Of a stretch of DNA of 64,000 bases, positions 24,635 to 36,929 are shown one piece after another. Both the position numbers and the translations under genes were made by a program. Origin of the DNA: Ridgeia piscesae. Lineage: Eukaryota; Annelida; Polychaeta; Sabellida; Siboglinidae. The stretch covers positions 62,001-126,000 of the forward strand of contig JAODUO010000890.1 in assembly GCA_025642075.2 (NCBI GenBank), given 5' to 3'. Position 1 is the first letter of the stretch; each line of letters starts with the position of its first letter. The notes beneath the pieces are model-generated. The model worked only from the letters and a program-made list of their open reading frames with translations, was not told where the DNA came from and ran no database searches.

Positions 24635-24833
24635 AAGTAAGCACACGCATGGTGTACTGTGACATTTCAGTGTTCTTATGAAATAATCCATAAATGAGTT
24701 TGAAAGAAAAACACGTTGAATTTTACTACTTTGCTCACTTGTGATAAATGGTTGCCATGACTACGTGGTGACTACTCACTAATATTTCTGTTGTTTGTGC
24801 ATGACAGTGTATAATGTTGCGTTATGTTTTCAG

Positions 24834-24870
24834 AGTCAACATTCTGCAGACAGCACTGGTAACTTTGAAG
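24834..24870 (+). CDS. 37-nt internal exon of the same gene
   Basis: Acceptor GTTATGTTTTCAG, then 37 nt, then donor GAAG|GTGAGT. Entered in phase 0, as required by the end of the 18951-21506 exon, it reads SQHSADSTGNFE and leaves one base (G), so it exits in phase 1. The Ser/Asn/acidic composition continues that of the large exon. The exon is called from splice signals and frame continuity only; a transcript read across 21506/24834 would confirm it. Confidence 0.65.
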
Positions 24871-26611
24871 GTGAGTTGAACGCTTTGTATTATTCAGCCT
24901 TGCCTGCAAACAATGGACCATTGTTTACTTTTTGGGTACAAAGTATGAGCACATCTTATTACTGATTATAAATTAATTGGTAATGTTTACCTCGCAGTTG
25001 TCCAAATGTATATTTTTCATTAATATTTGTAAAATTGTATTTTATATAATGTTTTTATACACAAATGATATCTTGAAGGGTAGCCGCATCGAATTTGCAT
25101 TTAATTATTTGCATTTCATTTATTTATTATTCACCATTTCAAACATTAAGATGTAAACAAAATGTACAATTTGAAAATGTTTTGATGCAGACAAAATATT
25201 TGAAGATCACATTTTCCCCCTGCAAAAACGTATCAGACTTTGTACTAAATTTGCACTTAGTAAATCATTTTTCTCATTAGATGGGACTTTTTTACTACCT
25301 GGGGTAGTCAAAGTCAAGGCAACTTGACAGCTTGTATTATTTTGTGAAATAATACAGGTCTACTGAAACTGTGACTGTCATGTGCATGAGAGAGATTTCT
25401 CACCGTTTTGGAGACGGTATATAATTTATATAAGTTTAACAGGTCAGTCATGCCAAATTCTGTGTTACGTTTACATTTTATGTTAATTGTTGTGTACTAT
25501 GCATGTATAGTTTGTGTTGTAGTTACACTCACTAGACGGCTGTACTGTTTAGAGTTTCTCATTCTGGTCACCAGATGGCAGCATCTGTTGGATCACCTTC
25601 CTTTTCAGTGCCCTCTTGACTTGTGTTCTGTACTAGATTAAGTGCATCAATGTTTCAGCAAGTGCCATTTATATCACTTATTTGTTGGTTTATGGCCACC
25701 CTAATTACTACAAGTTAGATTTACTATGTTTTTACCTTCTGGATGGTTATTTGCTAAATTGTTGCAGAATAATGTAAGTGGTTTGAGACTAGGTGGAATT
25801 TCCCACTCCAATTAAGGTCGGCCTTAACATCTTCATAAATCAAGTAATTAGAACAGGCTTAGGGTTACCTTGTTTTTTACCAATTATGTTTGTTTGCCTT
25901 TAGATGAGTAATACCCTTTAAAAATCCATATTATGTTGGCTCTTGGTATCAGCATGTTTTACTTATTGATATAGTGGTGTTGGGTGTCTGTGTTATATTT
26001 TATAACAAAGTAAGAAAGCTTGCATCAAGACTAAAACAAGACAACAATATTAAATTGTCAAATTGTTTTGGTTTAATCATTAATGTGAACAACTGTTATG
26101 TTTTACTTTGCATATGAAGGATTTGTTTTACATGTAACATAGTGTAATTATCTCTTAACCTTTCACAAATACAAAAAACAAGATATACTAGTTTTATGAC
26201 ATTTGTAGAGACACCTTTAGGGCATTAAGTGGCAGACCAGTAAATCACCACCGTGACATGTTTCATGATGTTTACTTACAGATCAGTCAGTCATATGTTT
26301 TGCGGTTTTTGTGTATTTCAGCCACTCCGTTGGTGAAATCATATGTGGTATATGATTAACGTGTGGGCTAGATAATAGGATTGCTTCAAGGCGGGTTTAT
26401 GTTTGTTGAGATTGATAGTACAGCCTGTATTACACTTGTCAGTTGAAGTGTTTCTTTGGCCTCGTTGCTTATTCCTAGCGCTTTCAATCACTTCCTCATG
26501 TCAGTCGACTTAAAATGAAGAGAGCCTTGTTGAACTATGTCAAGGATGAGCTAAATATAAGAAAGGAGGACAGAGAATATAATTATGTGTTTCTGTGTGA
26601 GGGGTGTACCA
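24871..26611 (+). other. Intron 2, first part, no other feature
   Basis: AT-rich intronic DNA. The open frames at 25095-25641 are short, lack splice context and have no recognisable composition. Confidence 0.5.
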
Positions 26612-26925
26612 CAGGTGGGGGAGCGTTGGTCGCGCGGTAGAGCGCTGGACTGTCAATCAAAGGGACAGTGGTTCAATCCCATTTCGAAACTTAGGCAATT
26701 TTGTTCACCCCACATTTGCCTGTGTCTTTTGGAAGAGACACTAAAAGCCGGTGGTCCCTTCTATCTGGTGTCTATGCCAGGGGAAGTAAAAGATGTCACA
26801 CAGGGGGTAAATGTGGAACCTGTAGTGTACTCACTAAGTCTAGAGAAGGACAACTCCTGCGTTAGCCCAATTTTGGGCTGTTTGAAGGTAACCACCTGAG
26901 ACCTGAGTCAAACACGTGCAACAGG
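26612..26925 (+). mobile_element. SINE-B: tRNA-derived SINE with a different body
   Basis: The head reads GTTGGTCGCGCGGTAGAGCG (A-box-like) and later GTGGTTCAATCCC (B-box-like), a spacing close to that of a tRNA. The body differs from SINE-A: GGAAGAGACACTAAAAGCCG, GTGGTCCC, GTGTCTATGCCAGGGGAAG. The cloverleaf downstream of the B box is poor, so it is not a functional tRNA gene. Confidence 0.65.
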
Positions 26926-28284
26926 GGGTTGTACGGGATTGGGGAAAAGTGGGATTGGGGAAAAGAAAATTGAATGTGGCGTGTTCTCTGGTGGATGCAA
27001 TTCTTTCGTTGGAGTCATGCGGAAAGGGTGTTGACCTTTCCATGACCTCAGTGGTTTGTTTACGTTACCAGTTGCATCAGGACCGGCTCCATCTGTTTGA
27101 TTCATCCAAGTTGTCAGCTTCCTGATTGAATGTGATCCTTGTTTCTTTCTGGCATTCCTGCCAAATTATTTTAATGTGACGGTAAGGGGCTGTTGCGTAA
27201 GTTTGAAAAGCCCCACAATGTGCTACATGTTACATAAGTTGTAAATAAATTGCAGCAATTGTGTAACAAGTTGAGTGATTCATGTTACTCCAAACTGATG
27301 TTATTAACAATTTTGGATAGAAAAATGCAAGTTTCACACAATGTAAGGGGCCTGAGGTAAATGGAGTGCATAGTTTTTACACTGTAAACAAGCCATTCAT
27401 AGCCGATCTTATTTATTAAATTGTTTTATCTATATTCAAATATATTTGTTCCACAGACATGTTTTAACAAGCAGGCTTTTTGTATAATTAGACCGTTATC
27501 TGTTTAGCAATGTTGCCATTGTAATTCTGCATGCAACGTTCAAATTAAAAAGATAGTGGACAAATTATATCGAAAAAGTGTAATTCACAGAAACACATTT
27601 GGATGGGCCAGATGTTAAAATAGATATGGTTTATATTATATAACAGATGATGTCAAATGAGTGTCTGCTTCAAATGTTTTTACTGACCGATGTATAATTA
27701 CAGTTTTACATGTGACTCATGTTGTCAAAATTTGACACATTTGAATGTGTCTTTTATTAGATTTTTTCACTGCCACATCCCCATCGAGCAGTGAGAACAT
27801 TTCAATATTAATTTCAATTATTTGATGTTGCATATTTTACATTTATGAGGAATGTTGGAAATTAGCAATTATCAATCCAAGCATATCTGGCTCGATTTAT
27901 CGGAATAACGGATAGCAGAAATGACCCTAGTAAAATCTGATGCCGGCGTTCCCTACTTCTATGTATTTAGTGTTGTGTGTATACTTGTTATTATGTTATT
28001 CCCAGCCACAAGGTTCAGCATACAAATAACATGCAGGGTCGAAATGTCTGTAAATTTGCATAGCCCGAAAATAAATTCCAGAAACGGAGGGCTTTTGTTT
28101 ATTTGTAACGTAAACATCTGTAAGTGCCACTTCTGCAGGGGTCCATAAGTGTGCCCTTGGTTCACCAGGGAAAGCTGGGAATTGTGGGAAATCTACTGTC
28201 ACCACTTATTTTCGCTTAATTTAATACTTATATGCTTAAGACATGACATGTTTTATTTTATCATTTTTTTTAATTTAGATAGTT
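26926..28284 (+). other. Intron 2 continued, no other feature
   Basis: No exon signature was found. Overlapping open frames on both strands at 26840-27125 and 27921-28205 are not supported by splice sites or composition. Confidence 0.5.
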
Positions 28285-28530
28285 TCTATTCAACAACCGA
28301 CATACTTAGTTAATCTGCTACATTTCTCTGATATCTCTAGGATCCTTCGTTCATCTGTTTCCAAACAACCTTTTGTTCCTAAAACAAAGCAACATATTGG
28401 CAACTGTGCTGTCTCTGTAGCTGGGCCAACAATCTGGAATCAACTCCCAATTACAATAAAATCTGAAATATAGTCACCTTTCATAAAAAACCTCTAAACA
28501 TATTTGTTTTAAATAGCTTTTCCACCATAA
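28285..28530 (+). pseudogene. LINE reverse-transcriptase C-terminal fossil
   Basis: The + strand reads PTYLVNLLHFSDISRILRSS, then PFVPKTKQHIGN, then CAVSVAGPTIWNQLPITIKS, a stop, then PFIKNL, a stop, and TYLF. The order YLxxLL - LRSS - VAGPxxWNxLPxxI - FxxxL-(K)TYLF is the well-known C-terminal signature of CR1/L2/Jockey-type LINE ORF2 proteins. Two in-frame stops and the lack of any upstream RT domain show a dead, 5'-truncated copy. The exact clade cannot be assigned from this piece. Confidence 0.8.
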
Positions 28531-29686
28531 TTTTTTGGCAGTTTCAGTGACGTCTTGCCTGTCCCCGTTTATGATTACACCAAATTATTGTGTTTGTTGC
28601 ACTACAGAGGTTGAATTGTCAAGGTTATAGGTGCTGTAGACATGTTACAATTGTTATTGTCCTGCATGTATTGTAATATACAGTCATGTCTTCTTTATTC
28701 GGTTTTCAATAATCCAGTTGTTTTGCAGTCCGCACTTTTTGTGTGGGAACCGTCTTTATACCAAGTATAATTTGGGGTCTTGCTAATGTGCATTTTTCAC
28801 TTATCCGACCAAAAACCTTGGGAATAAACGTGTGTGGATATACGAGACATTACAATAACAAAACGATCAGTTACCCGGCACTCATGTGTTCATATTAATA
28901 ATTTTATAAATTATTGACACACTCTTATATAACGTAATCAGATTGGTTAGGAAGTGTTTCTTTGAAGCATTTCCTTACCTTACACTTACAGTGTTTTGGG
29001 GAATCATGATTTTGAATTGTACAGTTAATTTTCAGATGTCAGAAAATTATCAACCCCACCCCCCCACCACCTCACAGGGTTCCTTTCAGTTGCTTTTTAA
29101 AAAATATTAGCAGCTGTCACTTGAGTAAGATCAGTGAAACTGTAGACAGGAGATGTTGACAGATACAGAGAAGGCGTTGACACTCTGACATGGGTCGCCT
29201 GTTGACGACAAGCAGACGTTGAGTGGCTGTTGTTTATCTCTTATTTTCGGTTATGTTCTAGGGTTACATTCTTGCAGTAGCACAGGGGTTGTGGCCCCAG
29301 AAATGTGGGATCTGTCTCCCTGCCATTGGGTTGGGAGGGTTATGCAACAGATTCTTGCTGTAAATTCTCTGAGAAAATGTGTGGATTTTTTGTTCTGTGT
29401 TTGCTCCCCACAGATGGTTGGTGACCTGAGTGGGGTGGAAAGACAAGAAGTGGCTATATATAGTGACATACACATAACTCATGTCAAAGAAAAGGCACTT
29501 ATTAAGTGAGGTACACACACACATTCACACACAATGTTTAAAAATGGCACGCGTTATTCTTTTCCGCTTGCATTGTGATAGATGATGCGACTGTTCAAGG
29601 CATTGTTTGGAATGTTAAAAATGTGATCACGTTGTTTTGTGTGAATATTTAGATACAAATCCACACATGGAAATAACGTATAAGTT
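28531..29686 (+). other. Intron 2 continued; LINE 3' flank and unique DNA
   Basis: The first 150 bp may be LINE 3' UTR. The rest has no gene. Open frames on both strands at 29219-29524 lack start and splice context. Confidence 0.45.
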
Positions 29687-29845
29687 GTTTTGTAAGAAAT
29701 CCACTTACTTTGGAGCATATTTTGCGGAACAAAACATTTCAACGCATCAGCTATAAATCTTGGCCATGTACTGGTGTCACATGAGATGGTTTCATAAAAT
29801 ATGTTCCAAAGTAAGTACATTTCTGACAAAATAACAACATTTTGG
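29687..29845. repeat. Fold-back element with imperfect arms of about 50 bp
   Basis: The left arm includes CACTTACTTTGGAGCATATT (29702 onward) and the right arm includes ATATGTTCCAAAGTAAGTAC, its near reverse complement. Pairing extends to the outer words GTTGTTTTGTAAGAAAT and GACAAAATAACAACAT. About 55 bp of spacer lies between the arms. No coding capacity; probably a small non-autonomous element. Confidence 0.65.
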
Positions 29846-30518
29846 AGCCATGAACAAAATATTCCATGAAGATAACGTTATTATACAGATACAGTTATCA
29901 TAATCTATAACAGACAGGCTTTTGTGATGGCTGCTAATTACTGTTGATGTCGGTATTTTTGTTTACAGAGTAAACCAATCTCATTGCCTCTTATGTCTAC
30001 CAGATTTACCTCCCCTGGCTTATTTCTAATCGAAACGAAGAGATGAATAAATCTGATCGAATATCGCTGATATTTGAGAAGTGCCTTTCCCAGTAATCCA
30101 CTGGTCTGATCACCTCAACGTAATCATTTACCTCCCTCCCATGGTTATCAATCAAGGTTGTGAATCACAACTTTAATGTTAACTTACTCCCCTTGCTGGG
30201 ATGTGTATATCTGCTCTACAACCCAATCGCTTCCTCCTGATAGCCCGGGATTAATGGGGTTGGCAGTGGAGCATCCTGGGTCTACGACCTTGACTCTGTT
30301 GATTAGACCCATCCTTGGAAATTGGAAGAGTCTGGGGGGAAAAACCGGGACACACGTGGGTTTGTTTAAAGAACTCCGGAGACTCTTCCCAGGGGTCATA
30401 GGGAAAGTGTGTGGGGCTCAGTATGCCACCAGACGGACACCCAGACGAAGTACGGGAATGTGGTCATGTGACTAGATGTGATCATGACGGGGCTGGTGAT
30501 GTTTCGGTGTAGTTTAGT

Positions 30519-30794
30519 AGCTTTATGAAGAAACCTGTTCACCCGTCATTTGGACGTGTACAACCTGATGTGGACAGGTAGAAATGTCACTGGACGGCTG
30601 GTGGATGGATTAAAAAATAAGGAGCAAAAAAGGTCTTAAAAATCATTGATATTCCTTGAAAATGAGTGTAAATGGGGGTCACGCATGTGTTTGTGGTTTA
30701 TTTCAGGTCATGAAACATCTCAACTGGCTTGTATGTATGTGAGTTAACATCCACAAAAAGTGTGTGTCTGGCAAAAATGTTATCCTGCCTAAAG
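30519..30794 (+). mobile_element. MITE-like element, copy 2
   Basis: Left end TAGCTTTATGAAGAAACCTG and right end TTATCCTGCCTAAAGG, with interior blocks shared with the other copies (TGTGTTTGTGGTTTATTTCA, CAACTGGCTTGTATGTATG, GAGTTAACATCCAC). The second CCTGCATAAATGG 13 bp later could be the true right terminus. Confidence 0.65.
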
Positions 30795-32302
30795 GCCCTG
30801 CATAAATGGTGTGATCCAGATTGATGATTTCAAGAAGTTAATAAGGATTTGTCTTACTGATCTCATGTAGCTGAGACATCAAGTGTACACATTTCCTGGA
30901 GATTATAATGAAATTTCCAGCTCCTCCGTACAATTGGGACAGTGTGATAATTATATTCTACTATGTCTTGCGATTAAATAACTAACACTAACAAATGCAT
31001 CAATGTCGCTGTGAAATTATATCCAATTTGCTATACGGTGTTTTATGATTGCTGTCAATCCCAGAGTGTAATTATTGCGTAATAAACTGAGAAACAGTTT
31101 TGGTAAAGGGTTTCAGAAACATGCTGTAGAATATTTTTGTATTTTCCGAGTGTACAGTGGGCTTGCCTGAATTATGTTTGAGCTGCAAATGGTGATTTTA
31201 ACACAGAGAACAAAACGAAAGTATAAAACATTGCTTGATTAGTAATGTGTGTATTTAGAAATTGTGATGAAGGAGCCAGGGTTGTTAGGCTAGGTTGGAG
31301 TGGACTGGGGAAGGGTGGACAAGTAATTTGGAGTGATGATAGTGATAGTTCAGGGTCAGTGTCTAAGGTCACGGGCTTGACCACTCTGATTAGAGTCCAA
31401 TCATCAGTTTAGTTTGATTGATCATGTATAGTTTCCATTCCTTGTTTGAGGAGGAATGCCTCATATTTTTTGCAGCTTCTCCCTTTACCAAGTGCTCCCA
31501 ACATCCCAGATAGGACTGAGGGAGGGGAGAACAAGGCCCCAATTGTGGACTCTGGGAGAGGGGACATAAACAGGGTGAAAGAGGAACAGTACATCACTCA
31601 ATGCATGGCTACTTTCCTATGGGACTGTGGCCCGCTACAACTACAAGTTGATCTAGATCAGGTGAACTGATAGGGTTTAGCAGGCCTGTGCTGGGTGGGT
31701 GGGGTGGTGGGAGTTGCAGCCCGCCCAGTACACTAACAGTGTATGTCTCTACATGCCTCCGTTGCCAACCGCAACGCAATCGGAGTCCGTTTTCCCGGCC
31801 TGCCAAAGTCTGCCTCCTCTTTCCGTCTGTGGCTTACTGTCGAATCAATCGCCGCCCAGTCATCTGCGACGGATCGCTGAAGCACGACTTCTCGCATGAC
31901 GTTTGTGTCACTGCCATCGGGCGCTGCGGTAATTCCGACCTCGGCTCCGTTTCACGCTGTTAGTTAACGCTGCATGGTCGTGATGTTAAGCTATTCACTC
32001 TAAGACACAGGAGAACGGCATCGATACGCCGCTGATCAGATTGCGTGATTAATTCATTTTGCAGTGTTGATTTCCGGAGCTGCCCTGCCCCGGGGACGAA
32101 CCTATGACGTGGGAAATGGACCCAAAATGCAGTGATTGGATTATGATCGTTGGATCCAGATTATCCCCGGATCATCCGTTGCATCGATTCTGATTGGCGG
32201 ATTACACATGCAACCGAACTAGCAGTGGTAGTTAATAGGCGTACATTAGGGCATCTGTTATGACTGCACCTGGCTGACACACTGGTCTGCATTCCTTCGC
32301 AG
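30795..32302 (+). other. End of intron 2, with a CpG-richer block at about 31700-32260
   Basis: About 600 bp before the exon at 32303 is visibly richer in C, G and CpG than its surroundings. It holds several overlapping short open frames but no convincing start or splice pair. It could contain regulatory sequence or a missed 5' exon; I see no direct evidence for either. Confidence 0.4.
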
Positions 32303-32389
32303 ATGACACATGGGATAATGGTGATAATTACCCGCCATGGCCAGAATTTCTAGAACATTACGATGTCACCGACTGCGACTACGACTCTG
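32303..32389 (+). CDS. 87-nt internal exon, acidic and aromatic, phase 1 to phase 1
   Basis: Acceptor CTGCATTCCTTCGCAG and donor ACTCTG|GTAAAA bound 87 nt. Joined to the G left by the 24834-24870 exon, it reads DDTWDNGDNYPPWPEFLEH, then YDVTDCDYDS, with one base left over. There is no stop in the required frame, and the acidic/aromatic composition differs from random intron. This exit phase is the key for comparing the candidate first exons downstream. The protein family is not recognised. Confidence 0.65.
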
Positions 32390-33221
32390 GTAAAATTCTG
32401 TGTCATTAAAACCGAACACTCTGTGTGCGTTTGATCACCGCTGTCATCACCTGATTACTGCAAAACAGCATACGATATTGTAGCTGCGCAATTGATTGAT
32501 GCTGTTGTTTTTAACCAGATCCGTTTGCCCTCTCGCCGGGCATAGGGAAACCGTCGGGCATAGGGAAGCTGCTTTGGGGATGATTTAGTCCTGCTGGCCA
32601 TTCGCCGGGTGCAATTTCGGGAGCCAGTACGGCACGGCAATTTTGGGGGCTTGTCCCAAGTGACCTGGAGCCCGGGATTGCGGGATAACCTGCGGACATA
32701 TAGAAGCCCCTCCCACCTCAGTGGGGAATATCTGTGGCTTCTCTGTGTCAGTAAACAGGTTTATCAAGTCGTGACAGCCGCAGTGGTTCTGGAGTGTAGT
32801 GTACATGTGGCAGCAGTGATGATCTGACCAGATGCAAGGGAGGGAGGTTTGTCACCAATGCATCGCCAGTGCTTTTGTAAACAAAACGGAGGACACCGAT
32901 TGATCATGAAGTGTTTTTGATTGTAACTGATTTCTATATCTAGAGTGCTGCATATCGAAGGGACAATGTGGGTTTTTAGTTAAACTTTTATCACTGCATT
33001 GCTTCACATTGTTCAGTGTTTCGCATGCTTAGCACTTCAGACGTTGAAGTAAGCAACATCCAGGAGGAATTGTAAATTTCCTGAGCACTCGTGAGCTGCC
33101 TCACAATGTTGACAACATCTTGCCAGCGAAGTGCGTTAAAAACTTGTGGTGGAATCTAACACCTCCGGTTGGTGGGTAGACCTGACTTTTATCGTAAGAA
33201 CTATAAGTAACTGGGTCAAAA
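32390..33221 (+). promoter_or_regulatory. Candidate internal promoter before the 33222 exon
   Basis: The stretch is richer in C, G and CpG than neighbouring intron, especially 32515-32700, and lies immediately upstream of an isolated ATG exon. No TATA box at a convincing distance was seen. A promoter is inferred from position and composition only. Confidence 0.35.
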
Positions 33222-33369
33222 ATGGCGGAGTCTTGCGATTCTTCGGACGACGGTGCAAAGTGGTACTATGATTTCAAGTGGAGTCGAAGTCTAAGTGAAC
33301 GGGTGCGGGGAATTCGAGACAGCACTCTGAACCGCGTGTGGAAGAAATTCCGTGAACACAAATTGGCAG
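33222..33369 (+). CDS. Alternative first coding exon 1 (starts MAESCDSSDDG)
   Basis: ATG in the context CAAAAATGG opens a frame of 49 codons plus one base, ending at TTGGCAG|GTAACA. The peptide starts MAESCDSSDDGAKWYYD, continues with a basic/aromatic amphipathic region (KWSRSLSERVRGIRD), and ends KKFREHKLA. The frame stays open past the donor to 33515, but the Lys/Arg/Trp-rich coding character fades after 33369. It ends in phase 1, matching the exit phase of the 32303-32389 exon, so it could splice into the same downstream exon. No homologue was recognised; an independent gene is possible. Confidence 0.65.
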
Positions 33370-35769
33370 GTAACACGCTTTTTACTGTTTGTTCATCTGT
33401 GTTTAATCTTGCGTTAGATCGGTGTCATTTATTAATTTATCGCACAACGTACCATTTAAGTTATAAAAATATGGATATTGTTATAAAATATATGTGTGTT
33501 TTCAGGTACTTGTAGTGTTCTAATTTCCAAAATTATGTCAGCTTTTTATACAGTAATAATTGTATAGTGTAAGTGAGCTATTTTAGCGCTGTTACATCAA
33601 CTATTTGGTGCCAGAAAACAGTTTTTGATCCACACATTTTGTATGTAGGTGAGGTATTGTAAAATGTTCTCTGATGGAATGAACGTATTGGTGACAAAAA
33701 ATATGTAAGAATGTAATACACAATTTAACCCAGTCTATTATATAATTACCCCTACTGGAAAAAAAGCGAATCGATAAAGAGCGCAGTGGTGTAAAGTAGA
33801 AATACTGAGTGCTTTACCAAGCCGCCCTAGGTTTTGTTTACATGTTCTGCATGGATCATTGAGGGGGTAAGGGGCGCTCCAGGTAGCCGACCCCTGGCGT
33901 TTGATATCAAAGGCCTTTGTTGTGCCTGTAGAAATGTAACATGCAATAGAGTTGTATCTGATCTGTGGGCAAGACATCGTCACGGACGCTCCGGTGTCAT
34001 TGTTACGTTTCTTGTCACTACACGTCACCAAATTGAGAAGCAGCTAACAAAAACCGTATAATACAGCTCTTTCATGCCACCTGGGGGGGCAAAGATGAAG
34101 TGATATCACAGGGGAGGGTGTTTTGTATGCCAACAGCCCCACCCACCAAAATCTCCCAGCCACTTTTTGGACCATAATAGCTGACTGTCATTTTTTGTTC
34201 AAGAAAATGGGTGGGGTAATCCTTTCAAATTGGCCTTAATAAATATATCTGTTTTGTGTTGCAACCTTGCAGTAGTTGATATCGTGCTTGTGTTTGCTGA
34301 TAAATATATATGATTGATTAAATGTGTTGTTGATAATCAAAGACAGAATGATAAGCGATCTGTCTCGCATTACGTAACCCCGGGCAGTTTTTGGGGTCCA
34401 TTTCTCTAGGGTTGTATTACTATTCACTGCATTCATTGTGTACATTTTTAAATGTTTAAATAAGGATTTTGTAATATAAATGTAACTTATCCATATTGTT
34501 ATATTAATAAAATTGCTGTTAAAATATTGACACTTACAGATGTGTGTTGTCTTTACACTACATCCCTAGATGTGATACATAGTAGCTGTACAGTTACTGA
34601 GTAATGGGCTTACACAATCTGAATTAAACGACCTTGAGATCATGTACAAATGTAATGTGTTACAAAAATTGAGATATGTTTGCACTGATGGTCTGATTTG
34701 TTATGGTATAAATTCTTTTGCAGAGAACACTTCCAGCTTTTCATTTTTGGTCCACTGGTCATTGCTCAAAAACTACTGAATGGAATTTCTTTCGACTTGG
34801 CACTTGGTTGGTCATAAAGGTGAAACCAATTTTTTTTAACATAACAGTTTTTTGTGGCAATTAAGTTAGTGGGCATTGTATAAAATATTCTAGTGTGACA
34901 AGAAAATTATATTATACAGAGTACACTTGTCAGTTAATTGATTGTAAATAGTATATTATGATAGTCTTATCTGGTGTTGCATTTTTGACCGACATGATAA
35001 GTAGATTTCTTAATACGTGTAATTGACTTTTCTGGAGAAAAATGCGGTCAGGTTATAATTAAAAGTTGATGTGGGCCTCTTATCAACAAAGAAATGTTGA
35101 GATATATTAAATTGGTTCACCCAGTTATATATCAGGTATTTGCCTACCTCTTGACATAAATGTGAGTAACATTTTAACCAACTGACTTAGCAGACTAATG
35201 TTATGCTAACCTAATCATCATGTTTATGCAAGTTACTGGTGTGTGGTTTTATCATTATAATGATTGACACATATATTTAAAGCAATTAAATGTCGCTTAA
35301 AATAGTTTATTAATTTCCTTTAGGGTAATCTCACATCCGATGGCGGTTACATAGGTTATGTTTAATTAATGATATCAAGTTGTAAAAAAATTGATTACGA
35401 TCCTCGTTATGAATATTTGCTTGCGTGTAATCTGTGTGCGTAATTCCCAGTGTAGAAACACACACATGACGTTGAGAATCTGTGTTTGTTGTTGACGTGA
35501 ATTCTAAGCAGACCGTTAAGTGGCGGCTGTGTTGATAATTACAGGTTTCAGTTGATGTCCAGATATCTGTATCTGCTTCTGTTGTCCAGTTGTGCCACTG
35601 GTCAAGCACTGATATGGACATCAAAGCAGTGTTTGTTGAGTAGACATAAGTTATTTACATCCCTTCAAGGCTCGTAGACTGCCGAGATATTTTTCCGTGT
35701 TGGTTTTGGTGTCGTATGGACAATTTCAACATCTCAGTTATTATCTGCGAGACAAACTTTAGTAGGGTA
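33370..35769 (+). other. Long intron, no exon seen
   Basis: AT-rich intronic DNA. Overlapping small open frames on both strands (33738-34061, 34236-34445, 35331-35624) have no splice or start support. Confidence 0.5.
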
Positions 35770-35965
35770 CTGTAGCGCTGTGGTTAGAAAATCAGCTTGT
35801 GAATTAATTTTGTTCATGCTACATCACCTTAGTTCATTCAGCTGTTTAAAGTAGTACCTGGCCTTATTTAATTATGGCATGGGTGTAATAATTGCTACAC
35901 GGCTGAATACTTTCCATCCAAACAGACCTAGTGTTGAAACAGGCTCACCAAGGGTTCAAGCATTA
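35770..35965 (+). mobile_element. Strongly diverged SINE-A copy
   Basis: GTAGCGCTGTGGTTAGAAAA, TTAGTTCATTCAGCTG, AGTAGTACCTGGC, ACACGGCTGAATACTTTCC and AACAGACCTAGTGTTGA match SINE-A blocks in the correct order with many substitutions. Confidence 0.5.
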
Positions 35966-36516
35966 AGAATGGCGAAATATTGTTATTTGTGAGATGGACG
36001 ATCTGAAGATCATTTAATTTAAATTTGTCGGCGAGCTCCTCGAACACATTCCATTCATGAATAGAGAAAGTCAGGTTCTGGTGGTGAAATGTTCTCTCTG
36101 GATATAATTGAAGTGACGGTAGGTTTTGAAATGGTCACCATTTTGCAGAACCCAGAACTATTGGCTGTTGCGGCAAGTGTGTTCTGAGAGGTAAACAGCA
36201 AGGAGCTCTTTGGCAGTGAGTACAAAGATGTGGGAGGTCTTGCTTCACTTGCTCCACTGTGGCCTGAGATCCATGAAACCGGGAAAAACTACTGTTCCAC
36301 TGAGATAAAGGAATCCGAGACTGTGCCCTGGCCCTAGTCAAGCACCCTGGTGGCCCCTTAAAATGGGACACCCAGCTGGATTTGCACTACCCTGCTTTTT
36401 GTCTCTGTGCCCTTAAGACTTTCTGGCACCAGAGCCATTACACCCAGTGATATAAGGTCATAGGTCAACTGTCTGATAGCTCCAGAGGGTAGGTTACACT
36501 TCCCCCTTCAGATAGA
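35966..36516 (+). other. Intronic, no feature seen
   Basis: The open frame on the minus strand at 36135-36371 has neither a recognisable product nor splice sites. Nothing else noted. Confidence 0.45.
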
Positions 36517-36812
36517 CCTTTATGCAGAATAAAATATTTGTCAGTCCAAATATTTCATGTTAGACACATAAGTTAACTGATATACATGCACATACAAACT
36601 AGTCGAGATGTCTGTTATGTTCTGAAATAAACAACTAACACATGCATGACATCTACATTCAAAGCCGACAATATTCATGACTTCTGAAGATCATTTTTAG
36701 TTCCTGATATTGTTACCCGTACACCACAGTCCCATAAAATCCATTCCCATCCCAAATGGGTTTTACCTATCCAAACGACAGGTGGTCGGGTCTGTAGATA
36801 TAGCTATGCCTT
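36517..36812 (-). mobile_element. MITE-like element, copy 3 (minus orientation)
   Basis: Left end CCTTTATGCAGAATAAAATA and right end ATATAGCTATGC. Shared interior: TTAACTGATATACATGCACA, AGTCGAGATGTCTGTTATG, GAAATAAACAACTAACACATG, TTTTACCTATCCAAACGACA. The last block also occurs in copy 1 (TTTTACCTATTCAAATGACA). Confidence 0.65.
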
Positions 36813-36929
36813 CGAACTTAATGAAATATTAATGGCTACCCCAATATGTTTGAATTTGACAAATGTTTTCATTTTGTTTTTGCGTCTTTATATGCATGCT
36901 GTGTGGATGTGTGCACGTGCATGTGTCTA

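Noticed and set aside
26618..26690. A functional tRNA gene
   Set aside because: A- and B-box-like words are present but the acceptor stem and 3' half do not fold, and the sequence continues into a SINE body.
31688..31963. + open frame ending at a GTAATT in phase 1 just upstream of the 32303 exon
   Set aside because: It has no ATG, the donor is weak and the frame is mostly a product of CpG-rich DNA.
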